Shown here piece by piece: positions 1 through 15,000 of a DNA stretch of 64,000 bases. The stretch is from Guillardia theta CCMP2712 (lineage: Eukaryota; Cryptophyceae; Pyrenomonadales; Geminigeraceae). The notes beneath the pieces were generated by a model. It was not told where the DNA came from. It saw nothing but the letters and a program-made list of their open reading frames with translations, and ran no database searches. The stretch is from the NCBI RefSeq assembly GCF_000315625.1, contig NW_005434540.1, positions 33,745 to 97,744 on the forward strand, read 5' to 3'. The translations under genes were made by a program, and so were the position numbers. Within the stretch, counting starts at the first letter, position 1, and every line of letters begins with the position of its first letter.

Positions 1-2
1 TT

Positions 3-3000
3 GAGTGCAGCTTTCTTCACTCAAAATATCTCGCGAGGTTTCACACTTCATCGAAGCTTTCAACCTATGTGTCAGGATCGCTTCCTCCCGGAAACGTCAC
101 TTTTACGATTGATTTGAAGGGATTTTCAACATTGTTTCCAATCCAGATTGATGTTCCGCTGATGGTCCTTAGTCCCTCGACTGGCCCAATGGCAAACAGC
201 TTCATGGTGCATATTGCATTACCCTATATTCCTCCTGCATTAGAAAATTTGACATGTCGATTCGGACAACAGCTATCCAATTGCCCTATGCATGTTCAAT
301 CCACAATTGAGTTCGTTTGCCAAACTCCAATAGTATCCACTGAATCAAAAATTCCTGTTTCTTGCTTTTGGAAAAAGTATCTCTTCAAATCATACATAGA
401 ATTCTGGAATCCCGCCAAAAAGTTTGAAATATACCATTTCATGCCGTCATCCGGGCGTTGTACAAGAAACATTCAAATTACGGTGTATGGATCATTTTTG
501 AATCATTCTTCAATATTATGTTCAAACGGGAAAAATAACACCCATTTGGTCACGATAATGTCTACAACAATGTTGCTTTGTTCGCTTCCACCACCATTGG
601 TTGATGGAAAAATCAAATTGACATTAACTGACAAGGATTCAAAAACTACGACAACCTTGGAATATCACAGCTATTTTGGATTCAATTTATCCAATCTCAA
701 TCCAAACAAAATCCTTTCAGGTGTGAGCCGACTTGTAACCCTCGAAGGGAGTGAATTCCAAGAGTGGAAATCTTTAACCTCATGCTGTAAGTTTGGATCG
801 TATCAACCTTCCTTCCTTACTGTCTTGTCCGACTCAAGGATGATTTGCTCGTCGCCTGAAGATCCGCAACGCGGGAACCTCTCCATCTCGCTGAGTGTTG
901 ACTGCAAGCATTTCACCAAGTGCCCATCCACAATCTCTCTCCAGGTGACCTCTACACCATCTGTAGAGATTATAAGCCCGACACGAGGATACATCAATCA
1001 TCCGGTAGTTGTCTCTTTCAGACTTCAAGCAGAGCTCGGATCCAGTCATCAGTTGTATTGCTGCTGGGGCAATGAGACATATTCCAGCATCGGTCGGACA
1101 AGCGGTAGGAGATTCGAGTGCCCGTTTCCACAAGCCAAGCAAGCGGGTCTCGGGCTCCTGCAAATATCCATGTCACCATACAATTGTTCAAGTGAACCAG
1201 AGTATCGGGTACCGTTCGAGCTCATGGGACCTTTGCATGTGGAGAGCTTGATTCCATCAGTGGGGCCAGTTAACGGTGGGGGACAAATCACCATCGTTGG
1301 CAGCGGCTTCCATCAATGCGATCACCTCCAGCCCAGCTGCAGCTTCGGAAGCTCTCATCCTGGACTCTGCTTGATCGTTACTGACACTGTGATGTTGTGC
1401 TCGACGCCTTCTCAAGAGGCGGGTTACTCATCGCTGACCTTGACAACCTGTGGCAATACTGTTTCATTCGCAAACATCTTGTTCATGTTTGAGGAACCAC
1501 CCGAGATCCATCGACTCAATCCGACGACGTTGTCGGCATTGAAGACAGAAGTCACTCTGATTGGCAGAGGTTTCCGACCCAGTTTACGCATGATTTGTGT
1601 GATTGGAGAATCGCAACCAGTGCTTACATCTTACCTTTCCCCGTCGAGGGAAGTATGTGCTGTCTCAACGCCGGTAACGGGAAATTTGACATTGGAGATA
1701 TACAGCCACCAAGGTTTTGCACCCATCTTTGTCTGGAACATGGCATCTATGGCCTCAAGAGTGTTGAGTTGCAGCCCAAGCAGTGGCCCGAAGGATGGAA
1801 ACACGACGGTACATATCTTGCTCACCATGGAGTCTGCGGGAACCTTCGATTCTTGTCGATTCGGAGGACTCCGAGTGCCAGTCACAAGGCACCGACGAGA
1901 TGATATCTCGTGTACAACGCCGCAGGTGTCAGTTGCAGGCATCGTGAGTGCAGATGTATGTGACGGCGAGTCTTGCATTTTCATGAGCGAATTCCACTTC
2001 TATGAAACGGAAAGGCTAATCTCTGTGTACCCATCATCCGGGCCGACTACAGGAGGCACTATCGTGACCGTCATCGGGAGCTACTTTCAAGACATTAACA
2101 TCAGGCTACGGCTGTCAGACGAGAGCACTCAAAGAGCCATCTGGCTGACAAGCACAACTCTATTGACCACCATACCAGCAGCAGCATCTGCTCAGCACGT
2201 TGACATCAAAGTAGGCAACAACGGGGTCGACTTCTCCTCCGCGAGCGCGACCTACACGTACGAGCGAGCCCCTACCGTCACATCGCTGAGCCTCCTTGCC
2301 CTTGACGGGAGCTCTGGTCAGGTCGAGCAGGACCACGGACGCACGGTGCGGGTGATCGGGAAGCACTTTGTCGCAAGCCCGCAGCTGAGGTGCAGCCTGC
2401 CGGGGGTCGCCAGATACATCACGTCGTCTATGGTCGATTGTGTATCAGGAGGGGGCCGTGTCGGGGGGAACCTGACGGTCGAGGTAAGCAACAACGGTCA
2501 GGACTGGAGCAGCGGAGGCTTGGGGCTGCTCGCTTGGGAGGATACGCCCCGCTTCTCCGAGGAGGTCCAGCTTGAGCCGACCATGGGTCCCAGCAGAGGC
2601 GGAACACAGGTCACCGTCCGTCTGCTTGGTGCGGAGGGGCTCCAGGGCGTATCTTTATCCCTGCAGGTGGGACTAGAGGGCAGTGCAGAATGCCGCTACC
2701 AGAGCGGTACAGAGTACCGGTGTCAGATGCCCGAGGTACGCTCGACGACGAACCGTGTGCTGTCCCGATACACGGTACCGGTACACCTCGTCATAGAGGG
2801 ACAGCCGGCTTTGTCACGCGGAGGAGTAGTGTACACGTACTACGTAGAGGAGAGAGTGTCCGGGCTATCACCTTGCTCAGGGCCAGCGGAAGGGTCAACC
2901 CAAGTCGCCGTCACAGGGTCCGGCTTCCTCGAGGTAGCCAGCCTCACCTGCCGCTTCGGCGCGAGTGTAGGAGATGGTAGCCCAAGCTCCGGCGGTCTGG

Positions 3001-6000
3001 GCAGCTGGAGGGAGGTACCGGGGAAGTGGCGGTCGTCTACGCTTGTAGGCTGCTCAGCACCTGCAGCATCCGGAGAGCAGACGATGCAGGTCCAGCTCAG
3101 CAACAACGGGGTCGACTTCTCCTCCGCGAGCGCGACCTACACGTACGAGCGAGCCCCTACCGTCACATCGCTGAGCCTCCTTGCCCTTGACGGGAGCTCT
3201 GGTCAGGTCGAGCAGGACCACGGACGCACGGTGCGGGTGATCGGGAAGCACTTTGTCGCAAGCCCGCAGCTGAGGTGCAGCCTGCCGGGGGTCGCCAGAT
3301 ACCTCACGTCGTCTATGGTCGATTGTGTATCAGGAGGGGGCCGTGTCGGGGGGAACCTGACGGTCGAGGTAAGCAACAACGGTCAGGACTGGAGCAGAGA
3401 TGGAGTTTCAATGGTGAGGGGAGGATCGTATTGGATTAGTGTCATACCCAGCAGTGGTCCAACGTCAGGTGGCAACTTTGTCAGTGTTGTCATGGCACAC
3501 GGCTATGAATCCCCTGTCTTGACATGCAGATTTGGAGGGGTATGGGTATCGGGAACACGTGTAACGAGTACCGAGATTTCATGCCTTGTTCCTCCTTCGT
3601 CTGCATCTGTAGCGATTGCATTGACGCTGATATCAGACAGCCTTGAAGAGTGGGGTGCAGCTACATATGAGTATGTGCAATATCCGAGGATTGATGCGCT
3701 AGTACCTTCGCATGGCAGCACTCTGTACCCGTTTGTGATCTCATTAGTTGGAGCGAGCTTCGTCGAATCTAACATGCTGCGGTGCAGGTTTAGCACGCAA
3801 GACAAACATGGACTCAATACTCCCATTTCATGGGCAGAAGCAGCATTTCAATCTTCCACTCTCTTACACTGTCTTTCGCCTGTGCTCAATGGTAATGCGA
3901 ACATGATCGTGGAGGTTAGCAACAATGCGAAGGATTTCGTTGCAAACCAAGCAGCAATGGAGCTGCACAAGCCACCTGAGCTTAGCAGAGTTATTCCTTC
4001 TACCATTCTTTCGCGCCTGATGTATTCTATCACAATTTATGGGAACGGGTTGGGAATGATAAGAGGAAGAACATGTTGGGTCGGGAAAGAAGGCATACAT
4101 TTGTCAGAGGTTGTATCTGACTCAATGGTCATTTGCAGAGGACAAATCAACAAGGCAGGCAACTTCAGTATTGCGTTGAGCAGTAACGGTGATGACTACA
4201 TACCCACCGGTCTTCGTCTTATTTCAGTAGACTCCCACCTTCTTGAAGTAGACTTCGAGCCCACTGTGGGGTCCTTGTCTGGAGGCACTCGTGTGCTCGT
4301 GCGTGGTCGCAGCGCAAGAGGTGGTGTAGCGATGACATCTGTACTCTTCGGACAAGTGCAAGTCGGATGTTCGATGCTCGCACCGGGCCTTGCATCATGT
4401 GTTTCACCTGTTGCCGACGAATCTAGTGTCTCCATCACTCCCTGCCTTGGAGGAGTATGTATTCGTGGCTGGACGGCGAATAGCACTTTTCAGTATAGAG
4501 CGCTTCCCGTCCTCATCTCTGTCAACCCTAGCATCGGTCCTCAGGAGGGAGGGAAACTTGTTACAATCACCCTGGAGAATATTGATCTCAGCGACAGGTC
4601 GTTTTGCAAGTTTGGGAGCTCGGGGATGATTCCAGGTACGACAGTATCTAGTTCTGAGGTAGCTTGTATTACTCCTCGATCAAATTCCTCGATCGTACAT
4701 GTTCAAGTCACTGTGAATCGTCAAGAGTACTCGAGCATTAGTCCTTTTGATAGATATGTATACATGAGTCGAGCAAAGATCGAGAGCATGGTGCCGGACG
4801 TTTTGATGACTAGCATCCAACAGGACATCACTCTAGTGGGTGGACCTTTCCTCAATCAAGAGCGGATGACCTGCAAGTTCGGGAAGGAGAAGAGCTTTGT
4901 AGCCATGCAGATATCCACGAGCGTTTTGATGTGCTTGAATGTATTCTTGTCGTCACCTGGAAACGCAAGTGTAAAAGTGCTTTTGGACGACATTCCTTCT
5001 ATAGATAGCAACATAGAGCTGATGTGCTTTCAGCCCCCAGTGATCGAGCGCGTCGATCCCTCGATCCTGCTCACGGGAGGATCCATGCTTGTGCAATTCA
5101 GAGATCTCCGTGGAGATCCTCGATTATCATTGAAGCTGGAGGGTGCTACTTGCGATTGTGTGCGAAAAGGTGACTGGGAGCTTGAATGCAACGTGCCAAA
5201 CGTTACAGAAGGGGTCCGAGCCTTGCAGCTCTATGACGAGATGTATCCGGCCGCTTACTATTCACAGAAATTCGATGTGATGGTGCAAGGCCATCGACGG
5301 ATCATGGAGATACATCCTTCTCTCGTGGTGACAGGGGCGTCCCAGGGCCTTTCAGTTACGGTCATTGGAGACTTTTTCGCTAGGGGAGCGGTGGCTTGTG
5401 CCTTCACTAGCACGAGTACGGACGGTACGTACATGACATCGTCCGCAGTCCGATGTCCCTTGCCGGTCATGACAGAGACGACTTTGGAGAGGGAATACTT
5501 GTATAAAGTGAGTGTGGGCAACTTCTTGGTGCACAACGACGAGGGATTGAAATGGATGATTGCTGTCGTTGATACGTTGGCACCAAAGTCATTGTCCAAA
5601 TTCAACAAAAGCATCATCACTATAGTTGGTAAACATTTTCAGGAATGGAAATCTTTAACCTCATGCTGTAAGTTTGGATCGTATCAACCTTCCTTCCTTA
5701 CTGTCTTGTCCGACTCAAGGATGATTTGCTCGTCGCCTGAAGATCCGCAACGCGGGAACCTCTCCATCTCGCTGAGTGTTGACTGCAAGCATTTCACCAA
5801 GTGCCCATCCACAATCTCTCTCCAGGTGACCTCTACACCATCTGTAGAGATTATAAGCCCGACACGAGGATACATCAATCATCCGGTAGTTGTCTCTTTC
5901 AGACTTCAAGCAGAGCTCGGATCCAGTCATCAGTTGTATTGCTGCTGGGGCAATGAGACATATTCCAGCATCGGTCGGACAAGCGGTAGGAGATTCGAGT

Positions 6001-9000
6001 GCCCGTTTCCACAAGCCAAGCAAGCGGGTCTCGGGCTCCTGCAAATATCCATGTCACCATACAATTGTTCAAGTGAACCAGAGTATCGGGTACCGTTCGA
6101 GCTCATGGGACCTTTGCATGTGGAGAGCTTGATTCCATCAGTGGGGCCAGTTAACGGTGGGGGACAAATCACCATCGTTGGCAGCGGCTTCCATCAATGC
6201 GATCACCTCCAGCCCAGCTGCAGCTTCGGAAGCTCTCATCCTGGACTCTGCTTGATCGTTACTGACACTGTGATGTTGTGCTCGACGCCTTCTCAAGAGG
6301 CGGGTTACTCATCGCTGACCTTGACAACCTGTGGCAATACTGTTTCATTCGCAAACATCTTGTTCATGTTTGAGGAACCACCCGAGATCCATCGACTCAA
6401 TCCGACGACGTTGTCGGCATTGAAGACAGAAGTCACTCTGATTGGCAGAGGTTTCCGACCCAGTTTACGCATGATTTGTGTGATTGGAGAATCGCAACCA
6501 GTGCTTACATCTTACCTTTCCCCGTCGAGGGAAGTATGTGCTGTCTCAACGCCGGTAACGGGAAATTTGACATTGGAGATATACAGCCACCAAGGTTTTG
6601 CACCCATCTTTGTCTGGAACATGGCATCTATGGCCTCAAGAGTGTTGAGTTGCAGCCCAAGCAGTGGCCCGAAGGATGGAAACACGACGGTACATATCTT
6701 GCTCACCATGGAGTCTGCGGGAACCTTCGATTCTTGTCGATTCGGAGGACTCCGAGTGCCAGTCACAAGGCACCGACGAGATGATATCTCGTGTACAACG
6801 CCGCAGGTGTCAGTTGCAGGCATCGTGAGTGCAGATGTATGTGACGGCGAGTCTTGCATTTTCATGAGCGAATTCCACTTCTATGAAACAGAAAGGCTAA
6901 TCTCTGTGTACCCATCATCCGGGCCGACTACAGGAGGCACTATCGTGACCGTCATCGGGAGCTACTTTCAAGACATTAACATCAGGCTACGGCTGTCAGA
7001 CGAGAGAACTCAAAGAGCCATCTGGCTGACAAGCACAACTCTATTGACCACCATACCAGCAGCAGCATCTGCTCAGCACGTTGACATCAAAGTAGGCAAC
7101 AACGGGGTCGACTTCTCCTCCGCGAGCGCGACCTATACGTACGAGCGAGCCCCTACCGTCACATCGCTGAGCCTCCTTGCCCTTGACGGGAGCTCTGGTC
7201 AGGTCGAGCAGGACCACGGACGCACGGTGCGGGTGATCGGGAAGCACTTTGTCGCAAGCCCGCAGCTGAGGTGCAGCCTGCCGGGGGTCGCCAGATACCT
7301 CACGTCGTCTATGGTCGATTGTGTATCAGGAGGGGGCCGTGTCGGGGGGAACCTGACGGTCGAGGTAAGCAACAACGGTCAGGACTGGAGCAGCGGAGGC
7401 TTGGGGCTGCTCGCTTGGGAGGATACGCCCCGCTTCTCCGAGGAGGTCCAGCTTGAGCCGACCATGGGTCCCAGCAGAGGCGGAACACAGGTCACCGTCC
7501 GTCTGCTTGGTGCGGAGGGGCTCCAGGGCGTATCTTTATCCCTGCAGGTGGGACTAGAGGGCAGTGCAGAATGCCGCTACCAGAGCGGTACAGAGTACCG
7601 GTGTCAGATGCCCGAGGTACGCTCGACGACGAACCGTGTGCTGTCCCGATACACGGTACCGGTACACCTCGTCATAGAGGGACAGCCGGCTTTGTCACGC
7701 GGAGGAGTAGTGTACACGTACTACGTAGAGGAGAGAGTGTCCGGGCTATCACCTTGCTCAGGGCCAGCGGAAGGGTCAACCCAAGTCGCCGTCACAGGGT
7801 CCGGCTTCCTCGAGGTAGCCAGCCTCACCTGCCGCTTCGGCGCGAGTGTAGGAGATGGTAGTCCAAGCTCCGGCGGTCTGGGCAGCTGGAGGGAGGTACC
7901 GGGGAAGTGGCGGTCGTCTACGCTTGTAGGCTGCTCAGCACCTGCAGCATCCGGAGAGCAGACGATGCAGGTCCAGCTCAGCAACAACGGGGTCGATTTT
8001 GTTGGCGATCTTTCGTTTGGATTTTACAGGCTTCCAGTAGTTCTCAATGTTGATTACATGGTTCAATCAAGTCCTTTTTTGGTTGAAGTTTCGATCACCG
8101 TCGATCGCTTGTCACATTTCTGTTCCTTCACTATGGTTCTTGGCACAAACATCATGTCCTGTTACTTGGCAACTCCAGAGAATTTGATTTGCAATTCCAA
8201 AACCAAGATGAATGGAAATTTCACAGTTTCAATTAGCTGTGACTCTGTATTGTTTGTCCCAGTGCCTTATTTCGTCGTTGTCGAGACTTTGTTGTCCATT
8301 TCATCATTTTATCCCAGTGCTGCATTTGTTGGAAATGGGGCGATGGTCACCATTGTAGGAGAGAAATTCGATTTGTTGAAAAACTTAGTCTGTCAATACG
8401 GTGACTTCAAAACTTTGCCAAAGTTTAAGTCTAATGATACTTTGCTCTGTCCAACAATTGATATTCATGTCGCTGGAACGAGTATTTTTTCGTTGTGTGA
8501 TTCGTCAACTTGCTTCCTTGAGAAAGAATTTCTATTCCTGCAAAAGCCTGTCGTTGAGTTAGTAGATTCTGCTTCACATTGTTCCACACATCAGAAATTT
8601 CACGTCAATGCACAGCAGTTTTCTGCATTGGAACACTGTAGACTTGTGACCTTGAATGGAATAGAGAACGCTTATCAATACGAGAGAGGCAATTCAAGCT
8701 TAATTTGTTATTTCTACCCAAAAAACATTAGTGGTACTTTCTCCTTCGAAATAACTGTCCATAATTTGACGTTATTTGCAATGCAATTTGATTGCAAAGA
8801 TCAAGATTCCGCGACACCCTTAATTGAGAATGTGCTTCCAGCTACAATTGTACGCGCTTTGCATACAAGTATCACAGTATTTGGAAAAAATTTCGATGTG
8901 TCAAAATCGTTTGTATGCAACTTGGGATCGGAGAAGTCTCATGGGATGTATCTTGGAGAGGACAAACTTGTATGTGACATCTCTTCTATTTTACCTGGCA

Positions 9001-12000
9001 ACTTTAGCTTTGAATTGGAGTTTGAAAGTGGATTGCGCAGCCAATATGAGAGAGCTATTTCAATAGTTCCTGACGTTAATATAAAACTTGTACCCTCATT
9101 TGCGAGCATCTTAGGTGGAGTTATTGTGAAAGTGGATTCACTGTCACCTTTCTGTCATGGCGTCGGAGGAATCAATGTGTTCCCTTGGAATGACAAAACA
9201 TCATCATACAGGTTCCCTGTGCAAAGAAAGTTACAAAACAGAACTCTAATCGAACCATTATTTATTTTTCCTCCGGTTCCAACTGCTGGACTATACAAAG
9301 TCGAAAGTTTTGATAAGCATTGCACTGGTTGGTTCGAATACACAAATATTTCGATTATTCAACGGATTTCGCCAACTAGGACTTTGACGCAGGGTGGCCA
9401 AATGCTAACAGTCTACGGGAGTAGCTTGAACATAAGTTGTCAAACTTGCTTCTTTGGATCAATCAGCACCAGAATGAATGTCATAAAAGATACTCTAGCA
9501 TTGTGTCAAATTCCTCCACAAAGTGAAGGTCGAAGAGACTTTACAACAGATTGTTCAACAGACGTTTTGAAAGTTGAATATTCAACGACACCAAGGATAT
9601 TCAAGCTCAGCCCTTCTGTATCGACGATTGGTCGAAACAGAACAACTGTCATCACTATCTATGGAGCGGACTTTAATTTCGAAAATCTTTGTTGTCGTAT
9701 GAGATTTATTGATACACCTGCACTGCTTTTGACTTCTTCCATGTACCAGTGTGAATTGTACAATGTCAATGAGGGCAATAGCACTATAGAAGTTTTGTAT
9801 GAAGCCAACACTCCGATCGTCGAATTTACACAGGAATTTGTCTTTCCCTCCTATATCGATCTTATAATTTCCCCAAGTATGGCTATAGCACATTCTCCTT
9901 TCAATTTGCAATTTTCAGGTAATGGTACTGTCAATCTAAGTACGTGCTACTGTAAATTGTCCAGTGACTATGTATTGCCGTGCACGTACATCAGCGCGAC
10001 TGGAGGATATTGCGCAGTTCCGGGCTTGTCTGAAGGTCAACATTTGATCGAGATCTATTTGGACAATTACGAATGGCCGGTCCTTCACAAAGTCACTGTA
10101 AGGGTCATGCCAATCATCGCCAGCTTTGAACCGACTTGTGGTCCCTCAAATGATTTCATTTCTATATCCATCTATGGGGAATATTTCAGCAAAGAGGGAA
10201 TGAAGTGCCGGTTTGGAGACGCAGTCGTGACAGCAAAAGTTCTCTCTGAAAACTTGTTGTATTGTTTCAGACCCCCGGTGACGAAGGGATACGAGACCTT
10301 TTCAGTTATGACAATGACAGGCATTGTATCTAACCAGAAAACCTTGAAAACTGTGGAGATTCCAATCATCTCAACAATTCAACCCACTGCAACTTATACA
10401 GATTGCAAAACCAGAATTACGATAATTGGAAAAAACTTTGAAGATGGAGATGCTTTGTCATGCAAAATTTCCCAATATCAACTCCCTAATACGGTTTTCA
10501 TGTCAAGCTCCACAGTATTGTGCTACTTGCCAAGGCTAAGAATTCAGAATGTAACGATTCATGCCACGAATGACTTGTTTCATTGGTCAAAGGGAATGTT
10601 GTTTCAGGTATTGCCAAGCCCGCGAATATTATTGGCCAAGCCAAGCTTGTCATCACTGACTGGCCAAATCAAAGTACAGGTGATAGTGAGGAACTTACAG
10701 GCACTCGACAATATCAATTGTAGATTCGAGGACACGCTATCTGCTGCAACCGTGATGTCGAACTCAATGTTGACATGCCTGGCACCGCCTTCATCCCATG
10801 AAAAAGTGGTTCAACTCTTTCTGTATATGGATGGAAGTTCCTGGAATTCGAGTATACCGTTCGCATACGCTTCAAGTGAACCTATCTTTGATGTGGCTCC
10901 TACAGTGATAGGGTCATCCGGAGGCACAAGGGTCTACATCAAAGCTAAGATGGAATTGATGGTCAACTCAGACTGCTTCTGTGTCTTTGGGAACATGACT
11001 ACTCCAGTTGTTTTCAGTGAGGGCTCTTCATTCTGTGTTACTCCTTCCTTAAATACAGAGGGTTCCATAAGAACTCTAGTGTCTTGTAACAATGGATTCC
11101 CCGAACACGTAGCCTATCTGCAAGCATTGCCAACCATAAACATCCTCTCCATCAGCCCAACTATTGCATACATGAATGCTGGAAGCAATGTTATAATTGC
11201 TGGACAAGGATTTAGACAGGTAGACTCTTTGTACTGTAAGTTTGGAGAATCCCAAAGAATTGATGCTTTGTTCCTGAGCACGACTAGCATTTTATGCTTT
11301 ACTGGCATTCCAATCGAACCAGGCATTGTGACACTTTTTATTTCGAACAATGGTTTTGATTGGTCCAGCTCTCCGAATACTGTCGAGTTTGTTCCAATAG
11401 TCAGGAACTATCATGTTTATCCCACGATTGGAACCTTGGGGGGAGGAACTCCTGTATATATCAACAGCACTAATGAAGAAATTCATGCAAAGTTCTGTTA
11501 CTTTGGAAGGGTACCAGTACAATCAATCGCAATCAGCTCAACATCGATCCTTTGCACATCCCCAGCGTCTGTGGAAGGAATATTGTCGCTGTCGTATTCT
11601 CTAGGTCTTGAACTGGAGGCCACGAACGCCTCCCTGTTTGAGTACGCAACTGTACCAATCATCCACTCCATAAGCCCATCCAGCGGAAGGATTGAAGGTG
11701 GTAATCAAGTAACCGTGTTCGGAGATTCTCTTGGGTTGGGTCGCGACTTGATCTGTCGCTTTGGGCACGTCACAGCACGAGCAACGATTCTTGACTCGCG
11801 ATTCATGACTTGTCGTGCCCCGATCGCCTTCGACTCACAAGCACACTTTGTACAAATGCAAATTTCATTCAATGGAGTGGATTACAGCAATACATTAGAA
11901 TATCTATACCAGAATTTCATCATCTTAGATATTTTTCCTATGTCTGGTCCTTTGAAGGGGGGGACTGTGATTAGGCTTGTGTTTGCCACAGACGTAGTCT

Positions 12001-15000
12001 CTTCTGATTCAAAGTGCATCTTTGGGAATGCTGTAACGGGCATGAAGATTGATTCGGCACGATCTGGTCATTGTGTAACGCCAAAGAGTGATATGCCGGG
12101 GTTGGTAGAAATAAAACTTTCTGGGAATCTACAAGACTTCTTCTCTGCTGGCGCTCTCTTTGAATTCCAGAAATCTATTGAGATAATTTCAATCTTTCCA
12201 ACTTTTGCAAGACAAAGTGGAAACTCAAGAATCCATGTGATGGGCGTCAACTTTGTTCAAGGTTTCATGCTGTCATGCAAGTTTGGAACTGTAGAAACCA
12301 TCACTAGAGTTTTCCTGACATCGACAGAAATGATCTGCATTACCCCACCGTATCCTGTTAGGTCTGAAAAAGGTACCCATGTCACTTCAATCCAAATTTC
12401 AAACAATGGACTTGATTACGAAGGACGTGCACTGTTCGAGTTCGTGAATGATCTACAAATTTTCGCAGCCATTCCCAGCCATGGCCTACAACAAGGCGGC
12501 ACAAGTATCACCGTTGAGGGCACCGAATTTAGAGATGTGCCAACCCTTTCGTGCCAGATTGGAATGGAGAGCACAAAGGCTTATTTCATAGACAGGAATA
12601 GGATAAGTTGTTTCACACCATATTCAATCACCATGGGAACTTTTTCCCTCTCTGTTTCCAACAATGGGATTGACCACAGCAGCAGTGAAATTCAATTCAC
12701 GTACTTCAAATCAGTCAGTATAGTAGGACTCAGTCCTTCGACGGCTGCGAACTCAATTCAGACCACAACATACGTGTCGATAGACCCAAATCAAGGCAAC
12801 GAGAAACCGTTTCCTCTCAAATGTGTTTTCGGAGATATGAGCTACACCGTGAATGCGGTCAGCTTGACTTCAAGTCTGCTGCGCTGCGCAGTCCCATTAC
12901 ACCCGCTAGGAATAACGAGATTCTTTCTTACTCGGAATGATCAAGATCTGGAAGGTGAAAATGTTTTCTTCGAATTTCTGGAAGAAACGTTTCTATTTGC
13001 CATCTATCCCAACAGCGGCCTTACATTCGGGGGAGATCTGATTTTTGCTCAGGGACAAGGCTTTCGAAACACCTCAACTTTGGAATGTCAGTTTGGAGCT
13101 GTCAGGACCAAGGCTACTTTTGTGACCGAGCAGTTACTCATTTGTTACAGTCCCTTCCAATCTCCAGGCTCAGTCCCTTTTGAGGTTTTGCTTTCGGAAG
13201 CACAGATTACAAACAGCAGGATGCTGTTCACATACACCGTGTGCCCAAAAGGTTCATACTGCCCTGAAAATGAAATATTGCCATGTCCTCAAGGAGCATA
13301 CTGTCCGGAAGAAGGAAGCCGCAACTATACGCTCTGTCCAGTTGGCACCTATCAACCGGATGCTGGGAAGGTTCAGTGTAATCCCTGCACGCTTGGAAGA
13401 TTTTGCCCAGAATCCGGTCTCATTGAAGAGGGCGTAAAATGCATCTCGGGCTACATCTGTGATACACCTGGCTTGCGCATTCCAGTGAAACCATGTCCGC
13501 CGGGATATTTTTGTTTGGAAGGAACTCTGACGGCAAATCTGACAAGTGCTGCAACCGTTTATCGACCTCGGCCTTGCCCAGCTGGATTCTACTGCACCTT
13601 TGGTGTAAAAACACCAATATCAGAATTGATGAACTTCTCAACTCCGCAGCCATGCTACCCGGGTTACTACTGCAATGCTGGATCAGAGGGTCCGCATGGC
13701 CAGGGCCCTTGTCCCAGCGGCTTTCATTGCCCTCAATATTCACCGGGGCTGATTCAGAATTGTCCTCCAGGGACTTTCTGCCAGGGGGTTGGAAACGTCT
13801 CACCAAAGGACTGCCTTCCTGGGACTTGGAACAACCTGTTCGGCCAAAGCACTTGCACGCCATGCCCGATAGGATCTCTTTGCCCGGACGCCTCCATGAC
13901 TTCTCCACTTGTCTGTCCAGCAGGCTACGTATGTGATGTTGAAGGAATGGCCATTTGGTCGAAGCAGTGTCCGCCTGGATATTATTGTAACGAGGGAACG
14001 ACGACATCCAACGCCAGTTCAGATATACCGACAAGACCGATCAAATGTTCTCCTGGAACTTACTGCCTCAGTGGCGTATCAACCAACAAGACTGTGATTG
14101 GCAACTTGAACACTCCTCAGCCCTGTGCCGAGGGAACATACTGCGAGGATGCCACGTCTTCGCCAAGAGGGACGGCTGCCTGTCCACCAGGAACCTTCTG
14201 TCCAGCTGCATCTTCGTCACCTACTCCGGCAAGACGCGGTAATCAACTGAAACTTTGATTCACTTGTTGATGACTTCCTTACTCAGGTCATTATTCTATG
14301 CGTGCTGGAATGGTGAGTGCTTGCTTTGACCTCATACACTTGCTTTTTGAGTCTTCATACGATTTCATGTTTTGACCCTTTGAATTGTTGAGTCCTCATA
14401 TGAATGCTTACATTGATACCTCAACGAACGGATGGTGCTGACGGTTTTGCAGGTCAACGATGTCTCTTGCCTTCCAGGAACATACAGCGCGAATGTTGGA
14501 TCCGTCAATTGTTTACTCTGCCCTGCCGGTTACTCATGTGAAACTGATGGGGTGGAGATACCAGCTCCCTGTCCCTCGGGGCTCTACAGGACCAGTGATT
14601 CACAGATTGCATGTTTTTCATGCGCACAAGGAAAATGGTCCCGGCAATCCACCGTCCCTAGCGGAGATCTGTGTGAGCCGTGCCCAGCAGGAGTAGTTTG
14701 CCCGGTGGATGGAATGTCCTCCCTGCGGCTCGCCTCACCATGCCCTGAGGGCTACGTTTGCGGAGCAGGAACCAATTCCAGCAATCAGTTTGAACAACTC
14801 TGCCCTGCCGGCTATTATTGCGACTTTGGTACTACCCCTTCCACTCAATTCAATCTTCTCTGTGAAGAAGGATTTGGTTGTCCAGCAGGAACAGGATACA
14901 CTCAAAGGAAAAGATATAGATGTGATGTAGGCTATTATTGCCCCAAAGGCAGCATTTCTTCCCAACCACAATCTACTCAATGTCCAGTTGGTACCACGTC

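Noticed and set aside
803-1294. Overlapping frames on both strands inside the first exon of the giant gene
   Set aside because: They lie wholly within a strong coding frame, recur exactly in the duplicated block at 5,684-6,175, and have no domain; they are shadows.
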